Shown: in pieces, positions 7,422-15,207 of the stretch | Layout: each line of letters opens with the position of its first letter | Numbering within the stretch: the first letter of the stretch is position 1 | Origin: Pseudomonadota bacterium | GTDB taxonomy: Bacteria > Desulfobacterota > GWC2-55-46 > JADFVP01 | Assembly: GCA_015222595.1 (NCBI GenBank) | Contig: JADFVP010000100.1 | Span: 1 to 16,457, forward strand | Reading direction: 5' to 3' | Length of the DNA stretch: 16,457 bases | Made by a program: the position numbers and the translations under genes | Notes under the pieces: model-generated | Told to the model about the DNA's origin: nothing | Database searches by the model: none | What the model saw: only the letters and a program-made list of their open reading frames with translations

Positions 7422-8792
7422 CTAGAAAAGAGCCTCTATCGCCTCTCCGACCGTCGAAACCCCTACAAGCTCTACCTTCAGGCCCTTGCCGGCCCGGCCC
7501 TTAAAGGCCTTGAGGTTGTCCTTGGGGAGTATGCAGCGCACAAAGCCGAGCTTCTCAGCCTCGCTAACCCTCTGCTCCACATGGCTTACGGCCCGCACCT
7601 CACCGGCAAGTCCTACTTCGCCAAAGAGCATGCTTCCTTCTCTTATCACGCGGTCGTAGTAGTTGGAGCTTATCGCGCCAATGACGCCAAGGTCCACGGC
7701 AGGCTCGTCGAGCCTGATGCCCCCGGCCACCTTAACGAAAATATCGTGGTCGGTAAGGGCTATTCCCGCCTTCTTCTCCAGCACGGCGGCTAGCAACATA
7801 ACCTTGTTGAGGTCTAGCCCCACTACCGTACGGCGCGCCATGCCGTATGCGCTCTTGCAGACCAGCGACTGTATCTCGACCAGTATGGTACGCGTGCCCT
7901 CAAGGCTCGCCACAACGGCCGAGCCCGACGCTCCCTCGGGCCTCTCGGCCAGAAAGAACTCCGACGGGTTGGCAACCTCGACCAGTCCCTCTTCTCGCAT
8001 CTCGAAGATACCTATCTCCATTATGGAACCGAAGCGGTTCTTCACCGCCCTCAGTATTCTGAAGGAGTGGCCGCTCTCGCCCTCGAAGTACAGCACGGTA
8101 TCGACCATATGCTCAAGGGTCTTGGGGCCGGCTATGGAGCCGTCCTTGGTAACGTGGCCTACTATAAAGAGCGGTATGTTCCTCTTCTTGGTAAAAGAGA
8201 TCAGCTTTGCCGATACCTCGCGCACCTGCGCCATGGACCCAGGAGAAGAGTCGATCTCGGACGAATGAACGGTCTGAATGGAGTCGATGACGATAACATC
8301 GGGCTCCACGGACTCGGCAGCCTTGAAGATCTTTTCTAGAGATGTTTCGGAGTAGACTATGAGCGAGTCGGAGAGCACCCCGAGACGCGCCCCGCGAAGG
8401 CGTATCTGCTGCGGACTCTCTTCGCCAGAGACGTAGAGCACTCTGTGAGAGGCCTCGGCCAAGGAGCCCATGGCCTGGAGTAGAAGCGTCGACTTGCCTA
8501 TGCCCGGGTCTCCGCCGACCAGAACTGCAGAGCCCCTGACGATACCACCGCCGAGCACTCGGTCGAGTTCTCCGATGCCGACAGAGAACCGTATGCCCTC
8601 AGCAGCAGTTGAGAGTTCTGCAATAGGGGTAGGCGCGTCACCGGAAGAGTAATCGAAGCCTTTTTTGGGTGCGCGCTCAACACTCTCTTCGACAAACGTC
8701 TCCCACTCGCCGCACTTCGGACACTTACCTAGCCACTGCACAGAGGTATGCGCACACGACCGGCACTTATAGAGACTCTTCGGCTTTGCCAT
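7422..8792 (-). CDS. radA: DNA repair protein RadA (branch-migration ATPase)
   Basis: A 456-residue RadA/Sms protein, which drives branch migration of recombination intermediates in the cytoplasm. The N-terminal zinc finger has Cys10, Cys13, Cys24 and Cys27 (YKCRSC ... GKCPKCGEW). Walker A GGDPGIGKST is at 93-102, Walker B VIVIDS at 166-171, and the RadA-specific KNRFG at 251-255. A C-terminal Lon-protease-like domain without the catalytic Ser-Lys pair fills about 280-456 (SAYGMARRTVVGLDLNK; GGIRLDEPAVDLGV). Length is typical. The frame stays open to a TTG at 8834, but the family always begins MAKxK, so the ATG at 8790-8792 is chosen although its ribosome site is weak. It is divergent from the HEAT/HD-GYP operon. 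Confidence 0.97.
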   Translation of the reverse strand: MAKPKSLYKCRSCAHTSVQWLGKCPKCGEWETFVEESVERAPKKGFDYSSGDAPTPIAELSTAAEGIRFSVGIGELDRVLGGGIVRGSAVLVGGDPGIGKSTLLLQAMGSLAEASHRVLYVSGEESPQQIRLRGARLGVLSDSLIVYSETSLEKIFKAAESVEPDVIVIDSIQTVHSSEIDSSPGSMAQVREVSAKLISFTKKRNIPLFIVGHVTKDGSIAGPKTLEHMVDTVLYFEGESGHSFRILRAVKNRFGSIMEIGIFEMREEGLVEVANPSEFFLAERPEGASGSAVVASLEGTRTILVEIQSLVCKSAYGMARRTVVGLDLNKVMLLAAVLEKKAGIALTDHDIFVKVAGGIRLDEPAVDLGVIGAISSNYYDRVIREGSMLFGEVGLAGEVRAVSHVEQRVSEAEKLGFVRCILPKDNLKAFKGRAGKGLKVELVGVSTVGEAIEALF

Positions 8793-8903
8793 ATTGGAGT
8801 GACCCCAGAGGTAGAGAAGGTGTAAAGAAAACAAGCAGGTTCGATATTAAAGAAGAGCACCGGCAGGCCCTGGTCCGGCCCCCCTGAAAGAAATGTTTAT
8901 CAG

Positions 8904-8931
8904 TTGACAATCTTTACAGTTTTGCTATGCT
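8904..8931 (+). promoter_or_regulatory. Sigma70-like promoter of the HEAT/HD-GYP operon
   Basis: A perfect -35 TTGACA (8904-8909), a 16-base spacer and -10 TATGCT (8926-8931) predict a start of transcription near 8938. The -10 overlaps an in-frame ATG at 8927-8929, which therefore would not be in the mRNA; this supports the downstream ATG at 8990 as the translation start. The sites are seen in the sequence, the use is inferred. Confidence 0.65.
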
Positions 8932-8989
8932 AAGAAAGACTAAACTAACCTGCGAAACAGCCATTATCCCTAAAAAAAAGACAAAAAAG

Positions 8990-10597
8990 ATGCCTTTAGA
9001 ATTGAATGATTACAACCTCATACTAATGGAACTGAACAAGGCTGTCAAGATGCATAATTTCTATCCGCAGGGGCATCCTAACCTTGAAAACGCACTGCAA
9101 AATTGCCACAATTTAATGCTCGAAAAGATGGGTGAGGGCGAAGAGCTAAAGTTCACTCTGAGCAAAAAGGGCTTCTTTAGCGACAAGAACCCGATCGCCC
9201 CTGAGAACGAAGACCTTGCCGGGCTCGCAAAGAAACTCTTTTACCGGCGCGTCAAAGAGTTCACCATTACCCACGATATTACTGCCGAAGAGCTTGCACA
9301 CTTCCTTGAAATTGTACAGATAGAGCCGGATGAGATAGCGGCCAAAGGCGGAGTTGAGTCGATACTCGCTTCCAAAAGCGTCGAGGGCGTGCTCTTGAAC
9401 GAGATGCGCTACGAAGACCTCAAGCGGCTCAAGGCTCAGCTCGAAGAGAAAGAGGCTGAAAAAGAGGAAGAGAAAGAACTGAGTGTCGAAACGACGCAGC
9501 CCGAAGCGGAAGAGGGTGAAGAGGAGGCCGAAGCAGAAGTTGAGCTTAGCGAGCCGGAGGCCGAAGAGGAGCCTGTAGACGAGCAGCTTCAGGAGCTGCT
9601 CGAAAAGATAGAGAATGAAGGCGACTTTCTAAGGTACAACGACCTCTCGGTAAGGGTGAATGAAAAGGTAGAGTCGCTCATCAAAGAGAAGAGCCTGGCC
9701 GAGACCTTCCCCGCACTGCTGCTCTTCTTCAACCACTCGGAATCCGCCACGGGACGCGACCCGGATATCTGCACTATAGCCAGAGAGAGGCTCGATCAGT
9801 TCCTTGTAAATAAAGAGGTCTTGCGGTATCTTATAGACCGGGCGGGGCGCAAGGAGGAGGCGCACAGAGCAGCGATACAGCAGATGATAGTCAGAAGGGG
9901 AGATGATGCGATAGAGCTGCTCCTCATCGTGCTGATAGACGCCAAGGAGGCGTCCACCCGGAGAAACCTCTTCAACACTGCCGTCCTCTTCGGCAACCCG
10001 ATACTGCCGCATATAGAGCGCGAACTCAAGAGCGAGACATGGTACGCCGTGCGCCAGATGGTTGCGCTCCTGGGAGAGATCGGCGACCCGATAACGTTAG
10101 ATATGCTTCAGCAGACATACCTCCATGAAGACTTAAGGGTCAAGCGCGAGGTCTTAAAGAGCATGGCGCGCATTGCGTCCGAGAGGAGCACGCAGTTTCT
10201 TATCGAGGCGCTCGATGAGTCCGACAAGGCGCTTGTGAACCAGGCCATAACCTCTCTCGGAATGCTCAGAGACCCGGCGGCCATAGAGCAGCTCGGAAAG
10301 ATCGCGCTCAGCTGGGACTCCTTTGCGGAGTCTCAGGAGGCAAAGCGCGAGGCCATAAAGGCACTCGGCATAATAGGCGACCAGAGAGCGGTCGTACACC
10401 TTAGCAAGATACTGCTGAAGAAGAGGTGGTTCAGCAAAGGTACGAACGAAGACTTCAGGGCCCTGGCAGCCAACGCACTCGGCATGGTAGGCGGAGAAGA
10501 TGCATTCAAGGCAATAGAGAAGGTCCTGGCGGGTTCAGAGGGAGACCTCTTCAACACCTGCAAGAGGATACTTGACGGGAGAGAGAAAAAGGCATGA
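8990..10597 (+). CDS. HEAT-repeat protein with YPxGHP N-terminal module and acidic linker
   Basis: A 535-residue predicted cytoplasmic protein of unknown function. There are three parts. An N-terminal alpha/beta module (about 5-148) carries YPQGHP at 25-30. A glutamate-rich linker (about 150-200) follows. A helical C-terminal half (about 200-530) has HEAT/PBS-lyase-like repeats such as WYAVRQMVALLGEIGD (351-366), KREVLKSMARI, KREAIKALGIIGD (452-464) and DFRALAANALGMVGG. HEAT solenoids usually act as protein-binding scaffolds. The N-terminal module recurs in the next gene, the HD-GYP protein, with which it overlaps by 4 bases (ATGA). An earlier in-frame ATG (8927) lies within the -10 of the promoter and adds only a lysine-rich tail, so it is rejected. 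The ribosome site at 8990 is just a purine run. No signal peptide or membrane segment is seen. Confidence 0.85.
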   Translation: MPLELNDYNLILMELNKAVKMHNFYPQGHPNLENALQNCHNLMLEKMGEGEELKFTLSKKGFFSDKNPIAPENEDLAGLAKKLFYRRVKEFTITHDITAEELAHFLEIVQIEPDEIAAKGGVESILASKSVEGVLLNEMRYEDLKRLKAQLEEKEAEKEEEKELSVETTQPEAEEGEEEAEAEVELSEPEAEEEPVDEQLQELLEKIENEGDFLRYNDLSVRVNEKVESLIKEKSLAETFPALLLFFNHSESATGRDPDICTIARERLDQFLVNKEVLRYLIDRAGRKEEAHRAAIQQMIVRRGDDAIELLLIVLIDAKEASTRRNLFNTAVLFGNPILPHIERELKSETWYAVRQMVALLGEIGDPITLDMLQQTYLHEDLRVKREVLKSMARIASERSTQFLIEALDESDKALVNQAITSLGMLRDPAAIEQLGKIALSWDSFAESQEAKREAIKALGIIGDQRAVVHLSKILLKKRWFSKGTNEDFRALAANALGMVGGEDAFKAIEKVLAGSEGDLFNTCKRILDGREKKA

Positions 10598-11934
10598 GCA
10601 TGATAGACTTTGAAGAGATACTAAAGAACATAAACGCCTCACTCAAGAGCAAAAAACTCTACCCGGTGGGCCACCCCGCTACGCTCACCCCTCTAAAGAA
10701 GACCTTTACCCAACTAACCGAAGTGCTACAGGACAAGAAGAGCTTTGCTCTGGCTATCGTCAACGAGGCGCTCGTCGTCGAGGACGACTTAATAGAAGAC
10801 TCGGAGACTCTCTACCCCGACCTGCTCGAAAATATGGCGGCCATGAACGTCGATGCCATTGTCTTCGAGCGCGGGCTTAAAGAGGACGAGATAACAAAGG
10901 CGGTCGATCTGCTTGGCGGCGAGCCTCTACAGGGAGACTCGCTTGTAAAGGCAGTAGAGGCCGCCGGCATTACCCACATCACGCTCAAGAGTATCCCGGT
11001 CGGAAAGCGCAACGTGCTGGAAATCTACAACGACGCTGTTGGCGCCATCGTAGATGTGATGGACGAAATCCGCATGGGCAAGATACCGAAGGCCGAGCCC
11101 GTGAACAGCATCGTCGATGAGATGACGACCGCGGTCTTTGAGGACGCAAACGCCATCATGGGCCTGACGATGATAAAGAATTATGACAACTACCTCTTCA
11201 ACCACTCGGTCAACGTCTCAATACTCTGCCTGTCGCTCGCCAAGGCGATGGGGCTCTCGCAGCACGAGATACACTGCGCCGGAGTCGGCGGCCTCTTGCA
11301 CGACGTCGGGAAAACAGGCGTCAGCGAAGACATTATAAGAAAACCCGGCGGGCTCAGTTCCGAAGAGTGGGAGAAGATAAAAGAGCACCCGACCATGGGC
11401 TCGAAGATCGTAAACAAGATGGAGAAGATGGACGCACTGATAGAGAACATGGTACTAGCTCATCACGTCAAGTACGACTGCTCCGGGTACCCGAACGTCA
11501 CAGATAAGGTCCACCCGCTGACACAGATAGTGACCATATCCGATGCCTACGATGCACTGACCACGCTCCGGGTATACCAGAAACCGCAAGACCCTGTCGA
11601 GGCGGTAAAACTTATGATGACGCTCTCTGGCAGGCACTTCGACCCGGCCACCTTAAAGACCTTCGTGGACATGGTGGGGCTCTACCCGGTCGGCACTATG
11701 CTCCGTCTGGCCACTGGCGAGACGGCTATCGTGATAAAGGGCAACCCGGACAACGCGCCCTGCCCCGTCGTCAAGGTAGTCCACGATGAAGATGGCAACA
11801 CGCTCGACGACCCCATAGAGGTCGACCTCAGAGAAGACCCCGACAGAAATATAGTGGCTACGGTAAACCCGGCCACCGCCAACATAGAGCTTGCGGACTT
11901 CTTTGAGAACGAGGCCAGAGAGTCGGACAAGTAG
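10594..11934 (+). CDS. HD-GYP domain phosphodiesterase with YPxGHP N-terminal module
   Basis: A 446-residue protein with a class II c-di-GMP phosphodiesterase (HD-GYP) domain, the type that hydrolyses cyclic di-GMP to GMP or pGpG. Metal-binding and signature residues are present: His204, His236-Asp237 and Lys240 (LLHDVGKTG), HPTMG (265-269), His290-His291, GYP (298-300) and Asp317 in SDAYDAL. The usual HHExxDGxGYP is here HHVKYDCSGYP, and RPYR is RVYQ; neither removes a known metal ligand. The N-terminal part (about 5-133) has YPVGHP at 23-28 and resembles the N-terminus of the preceding HEAT protein. Residues 360-446 form an extra C-terminal region with beta pattern, as in other HD-GYP proteins. 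The start overlaps the upstream stop by ATGA; a second ATG at 10600 has better spacing from AAAAAGG and may be the true start. A terminator follows. Confidence 0.93.
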   Translation: MSMIDFEEILKNINASLKSKKLYPVGHPATLTPLKKTFTQLTEVLQDKKSFALAIVNEALVVEDDLIEDSETLYPDLLENMAAMNVDAIVFERGLKEDEITKAVDLLGGEPLQGDSLVKAVEAAGITHITLKSIPVGKRNVLEIYNDAVGAIVDVMDEIRMGKIPKAEPVNSIVDEMTTAVFEDANAIMGLTMIKNYDNYLFNHSVNVSILCLSLAKAMGLSQHEIHCAGVGGLLHDVGKTGVSEDIIRKPGGLSSEEWEKIKEHPTMGSKIVNKMEKMDALIENMVLAHHVKYDCSGYPNVTDKVHPLTQIVTISDAYDALTTLRVYQKPQDPVEAVKLMMTLSGRHFDPATLKTFVDMVGLYPVGTMLRLATGETAIVIKGNPDNAPCPVVKVVHDEDGNTLDDPIEVDLREDPDRNIVATVNPATANIELADFFENEARESDK

Positions 11935-11956
11935 CAACTACTTTATACGGAAAGAG

Positions 11957-11993
11957 AAGAACGGCCTGCAGAGTAACTCTGCAGGCCGTTCTT
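11957..11993. terminator. Perfect 17-bp hairpin terminator between convergent genes
   Basis: A perfect 17-bp inverted repeat (arms 11957-11973 and 11977-11993, loop TAA) ends in TTCTTTATT on the plus strand. The minus strand reads CTCTTTCC after its copy. It lies between the HD-GYP stop (11934) and the stop of the convergent HEAT gene (12022), so it probably ends transcription from both sides. Confidence 0.9.
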
Positions 11994-12021
11994 TATTGCT
12001 TTCAAAAAGCTCTATCTTCCT

Positions 12022-12585
12022 CTAGCCGTCCATGCTTCCGAGTGCGCGCAAAGCAGTGGCCTTGAGCGCCCTGTTCCCCTTGGCTGCGAAAAAGAGCATC
12101 GCCGTCTCCGACCTCTTGTCTCCGTACGCGCTTATAGCTTCTAAAGCCATCTCCAGCACGCCGACGTCCTTATTCTTCAACATACCCATCAGGGGGCCGA
12201 TAAGTCTGGAGTCGTTATACTTGCCGAGCGCCTCCACGGCATTTCTAACCACCATTACGCTCTCGTCCTTAAGAGCCTCGACAAGGGCCTTAAAGACGCG
12301 CGTATCACCCATATCTCCAAGCGCCCTTACAGCCCCGGAGCGTACGTCCTCGCTCTTGTCCTTGGCGGCTCCGACCAACAGGTCGATTATAACCTGCCCC
12401 TTCAAGTCCCCGATAGCATAGATAGCTCTCAGCTTGTCGAGCATCTCTCCAGTTGCTATTCTTTCGGCAAACTGAGGTAGCCTCTCACGCGCCTCTACCT
12501 TCTCCAATGCATTCGCGGCAATCTGCCTGTGTTCCGAATCACTTCCTTTTAGCGCCTGCAAGAGCGCCTCTTTTCTCTTATCCAT
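12022..12585 (-). CDS. Small HEAT-repeat protein
   Basis: A 187-residue, all-helical predicted cytoplasmic protein made of about five HEAT/PBS-lyase-like repeats. The clearest unit is DVRSGAVRALGDMGD (80-94), followed by VVRNAVEALGKYND (112-125), LEMALEAISAYGD (144-156) and LKATALRALGSMDG at the end. No catalytic motif is visible; such solenoids bind proteins or, in phycobilin lyases, pigments, and the latter is unlikely without any phycobilisome gene. The start ATG lies 17 bases after the trmFO stop with no good ribosome site, suggesting translation coupled to trmFO. It is convergent with the HD-GYP operon. The function is unknown; co-transcription with trmFO may be only positional. Confidence 0.85.
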   Translation of the reverse strand: MDKRKEALLQALKGSDSEHRQIAANALEKVEARERLPQFAERIATGEMLDKLRAIYAIGDLKGQVIIDLLVGAAKDKSEDVRSGAVRALGDMGDTRVFKALVEALKDESVMVVRNAVEALGKYNDSRLIGPLMGMLKNKDVGVLEMALEAISAYGDKRSETAMLFFAAKGNRALKATALRALGSMDG

Positions 12586-12602
12586 ACTGTTTAAATACCA
12601 AA

Positions 12603-13940
12603 TTAGTCATTCGGTTGCAAGGACTCATTGGCCCACCTGTCCATTGCGGCAATGGCGAGCTCTACCTGCTTCGCCCTCCGCTCTTTTTTATTCCTTATCT
12701 CAGGTGCTGAGAGCAGCCCGAAGTTCGAGTTCATCGGCTGAAAGGGCCGCTTGGAATCTTCTCCTGTATCCGCCCCGTCACCGGAGATATACCGCATCAG
12801 AGCGCCGCTAATAGTCTCTGGAGGCGGAACCACGCACGGAGACGTGCCCGAAGCTACCAGAAGCGAATTTATCCCGGCCAGCAGCCCGGAGAGCGCGGAC
12901 TCCATATAGCCCTCTACTCCTGTTATCTGACCGGCGAAGAAGATGCGCGGTTCGGAGCTGAGGCGCTGAAAGCGGGTAAGGAGCCGGGGTGAATCTATAT
13001 AGGTGTTACGGTGGAGCTTGCCGAGACGTGCGAACTCGGCGGACTCGAGGCCCGGGATCATCGAAAAGACCTTCTTCTGCTCTGAGAACTTGAGGCGCGT
13101 CTGAAAGCCGACCAGGTTGTAGAGCGTGCCTTCGGTGTTCTCGCGCCTTAGTTGAACCACCGCATGCGGTCGGCGTCCTGTACGCGGGTCTACAAGCCCG
13201 ACAGGCCTCATGGGGCCGAACATCAGGGTGTCGGGGCCGCGCTCGGCGAGCGCCTCTATCGGCATGCAGCCCTCAAAGTACGGCGTACTCTCGAACTCGT
13301 GCGGCACTACAGAGTCGGCCTCAATAAGCGCCGAAACAAAGGCCTCATACTCCGCCGTGTTCATCGGGCAGTTCATGTAGTCCGCAGGCCCTTTGTCGTA
13401 GCGCGAAGCCATGTAGGTCTTCTCCGTATCGATACTCTCGGCATAGACGATAGGCGCAACCGCATCGTAGAAGTAGAGGTTCTCGGTTCCGACATGCTCG
13501 TTGATAGAGGCGGCAAAGGCCTCGGAGGTAAGCGGGCCAGTGGCTATTACAACGGGAGAGTCGTCCGGAATAGAGGTCACCTCTTCTGTAACTATCTCTA
13601 CACCCGCCTCTTTAAGCCGCTCTGTGACTCGCACGGAAAAGGCCTCTCTGTCCACGGCAAGCGTACCACCTGCGGGCACGCTCGTCTCTTCGGCCACAGC
13701 GAGCACAAGAGAGTTCATGCGCCGCATCTCGGCCTTTAAGAGCCCGGATGCCGTACCGATGTCGTTGCTCTTTAACGAGTTGGAGCAGACCAGCTCCGCC
13801 AATGTATCGAGCGTATGCGCCGGAGAACGACGCCCGGGCTTCATCTCAAAGAGCACCGCGTGCCCTCCGCGCGTAGCCACCTGAAAAGCCGCCTCGGCGC
13901 CTGCCAGCCCGCCGCCTACTATAACCACTCTGCCTTCCAC
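12603..13940 (-). CDS. trmFO: tRNA (uracil-54-C5)-methyltransferase, folate/FAD dependent (TrmFO)
   Basis: A 445-residue TrmFO, which makes m5U54 (T54) in the tRNA T-loop using methylenetetrahydrofolate and FAD. The FAD Rossmann motif GGGLAGAEAA lies at 9-18. The family segment ELVCSNSLKSND (49-60) contains Cys52, and YFEGCMPIEALAERG contains Cys225. These correspond to the two cysteines studied in the Bacillus subtilis enzyme (Cys53, Cys226). FFAGQITGVEGYMES (334-348) is the C-terminal FAD contact. The start is GTG (13938-13940), preceded by AGGGG at moderate spacing; no ATG is available. A promoter candidate lies at 13988-14016. The gene is followed after 17 bases by a small HEAT gene. The S-adenosylmethionine-dependent TrmA is not needed where TrmFO is present. 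Confidence 0.97.
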   Translation of the reverse strand: MEGRVVIVGGGLAGAEAAFQVATRGGHAVLFEMKPGRRSPAHTLDTLAELVCSNSLKSNDIGTASGLLKAEMRRMNSLVLAVAEETSVPAGGTLAVDREAFSVRVTERLKEAGVEIVTEEVTSIPDDSPVVIATGPLTSEAFAASINEHVGTENLYFYDAVAPIVYAESIDTEKTYMASRYDKGPADYMNCPMNTAEYEAFVSALIEADSVVPHEFESTPYFEGCMPIEALAERGPDTLMFGPMRPVGLVDPRTGRRPHAVVQLRRENTEGTLYNLVGFQTRLKFSEQKKVFSMIPGLESAEFARLGKLHRNTYIDSPRLLTRFQRLSSEPRIFFAGQITGVEGYMESALSGLLAGINSLLVASGTSPCVVPPPETISGALMRYISGDGADTGEDSKRPFQPMNSNFGLLSAPEIRNKKERRAKQVELAIAAMDRWANESLQPND

Positions 13941-13987
13941 TCTTAGCTACCCCTTTTCTATTTTTTTCTTCTTAAGCCCGATAGCGC

Positions 13988-14016
13988 TTTATACTATACA
14001 TGATACACTCAACCAA
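13988..14016 (-). promoter_or_regulatory. Possible promoter of trmFO
   Basis: On the minus strand TTGGTT (14011-14016), a 17-base spacer and TATAAA (13988-13993) resemble a sigma70 promoter with a weak -35. Transcription would start about 40 bases before the GTG start codon. A TATAGT six bases upstream of the TATAAA is an alternative -10. Confidence 0.45.
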
Positions 14017-14122
14017 AGGGAACGCGTCACACCTGTTTCGTACTTTCTCTAAACACTATAACGCATTTATCGACTCTGCACATCAACTTGCCAACAAAAT
14101 ATTTCTATGATACTTTTCAACT

Positions 14123-14401
14123 ATGGATAACTACAGCGCTCACATAACGGTAAAAGGGCGTGTCCAAGGCGTCTACTTCAGGGCCACTGCCTCCGACGTT
14201 GCTACTAAGGCCGGCGTTACTGGAACGGTTAGAAACACCCCGGCAGGCGACGTTGAGATAGTAGCGCAAGGCTCAAAAGAGGCCGTTGCCGAACTTATCC
14301 GCTGGTGCCATACAGGGCCGGACGGAGCAAGAGTCGACTCCGTAGAGGTTGACACAGGAACCTACCGAGGAGATTTCAAGAGCTTCAAAGTACTCTCTTA
14401 A
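14123..14401 (+). CDS. acyP: Acylphosphatase
   Basis: A 92-residue acylphosphatase, a small cytoplasmic enzyme hydrolysing carboxyl-phosphate bonds such as acetyl phosphate or 1,3-bisphosphoglycerate. The phosphate-binding loop GRVQGVYFR (12-20) with catalytic Arg20 and the second active-site residue Asn38 in VRNTPAGDVE (36-45) are both present; length and domain order are standard. The ATG has no Shine-Dalgarno, and a TATGAT (14106-14111) only 11 bases upstream suggests a very short leader. The next gene begins 19 bases downstream on the same strand, so the two are probably co-transcribed. Confidence 0.95.
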   Translation: MDNYSAHITVKGRVQGVYFRATASDVATKAGVTGTVRNTPAGDVEIVAQGSKEAVAELIRWCHTGPDGARVDSVEVDTGTYRGDFKSFKVLS

Positions 14402-14420
14402 CAGCACGGTCAAAACAAAA

Positions 14421-15161
14421 ATGCAATTTCTAAAGATGATGAAGAACAGAACTAAAAACAGAAGAAGTACCGCAGGGCTTCTCGCCCTCTTTTTTGCGTT
14501 CGGCCTCACCTCGCTCGTTATGGTTGGCTGCGGGGCAAAGGCGCCTATTGGCCGTTTGGACTTCCACCCGTCCGAGCGGGTTGAAGAGTGGAGTGCAGGC
14601 ACAGATAGCGCTAAAAGCGTCGAGGCCAAAGGAACAAGGTCCGACAAAGACGACCTCAAACGGGACTCCTCCGGCAAGTACACCCGCAGAGGTGACCGAA
14701 TGCGGTTTGAGAACAGTGACGTAACGGTTACGGTCGAGGAGGCTAGAGACGCAGACGGCACTGCGGCCTTCGACGTGCTGCGCGAACGCGAGTTCGTTCT
14801 GCTGAAGATGAGTATCAGTAACAGAAACTCCCGGCAGAAGGTCCGCTACGACCCTGTTATAACCGCCCTTAGAGACAGCACAATGGGTTACTCGAAGCCA
14901 CTCGACTACCCGACCCTGTATGAGATTGGAATGAGCGACCGTGCGCTTGAGCGCGGGCTCGTAGACTTCAGGAGGTCGTTCTACGATCTCGGAATAACCG
15001 TGCCGCCCCTACAGACCGTTACGCGGTACCTTATCTTCTGGCCTGTTTCAAAGGGCGCCAAACGGGCACAGCTGGTAATCAAGAACCTCTACGCCGGAGA
15101 AGAGATCATAGACCTCACCTTTGCTTTCGACCTGCTCGAAGCCCCGAAGGGAGCAGAGTAG
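14421..15161 (+). CDS. Lipoprotein with Ig-like beta domain, function unknown
   Basis: A 246-residue predicted lipoprotein. The N-terminus is strongly basic (KNRTKNRR, 8-15), with a hydrophobic stretch (18-35) and a lipobox-like VMVGC giving Cys37; Met at -3 is unusual but tolerated. A charged, probably disordered linker (about 50-98) leads to a beta-rich domain (about 98-237). This contains VTVTVEEA, EFVLLKMSISNRN and TRYLIFWPVSKGAK, a pattern seen in Ig-like extracytoplasmic domains of the DUF4352 type. The match is by pattern only. ATG codons at 14421, 14436 and 14439 are all possible starts; none has a strong ribosome site. The frame stays open upstream into the acylphosphatase gene, but that extension would bury the signal peptide. 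The gene follows acyP by 19 bases. Confidence 0.8.
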   Translation: MQFLKMMKNRTKNRRSTAGLLALFFAFGLTSLVMVGCGAKAPIGRLDFHPSERVEEWSAGTDSAKSVEAKGTRSDKDDLKRDSSGKYTRRGDRMRFENSDVTVTVEEARDADGTAAFDVLREREFVLLKMSISNRNSRQKVRYDPVITALRDSTMGYSKPLDYPTLYEIGMSDRALERGLVDFRRSFYDLGITVPPLQTVTRYLIFWPVSKGAKRAQLVIKNLYAGEEIIDLTFAFDLLEAPKGAE

Positions 15162-15207
15162 AAACACGCCTGCACGCCGTGACGCTCGACTGCGCTAACG
15201 ACCGGTC

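Noticed and set aside
8860..8886. Imperfect GC-rich inverted repeat (CCGGCAG ... CTGGTCCGG) followed by a C-run, upstream of the HEAT/HD-GYP promoter
   Set aside because: The stem has a bulge and no T-tract follows on either strand; too weak to call a terminator or operator, and no regulator is implied.
9430..9600. Purine-rich GAAGAG-type repetition as a possible DNA repeat
   Set aside because: It is the codon reflection of a glutamate-rich linker in the HEAT protein; units are irregular and in frame.
13152..13739. Plus-strand open frame of 195 codons opposite trmFO
   Set aside because: Arg/Gly/His-rich shadow translation; trmFO on the other strand is complete and conserved across this stretch.
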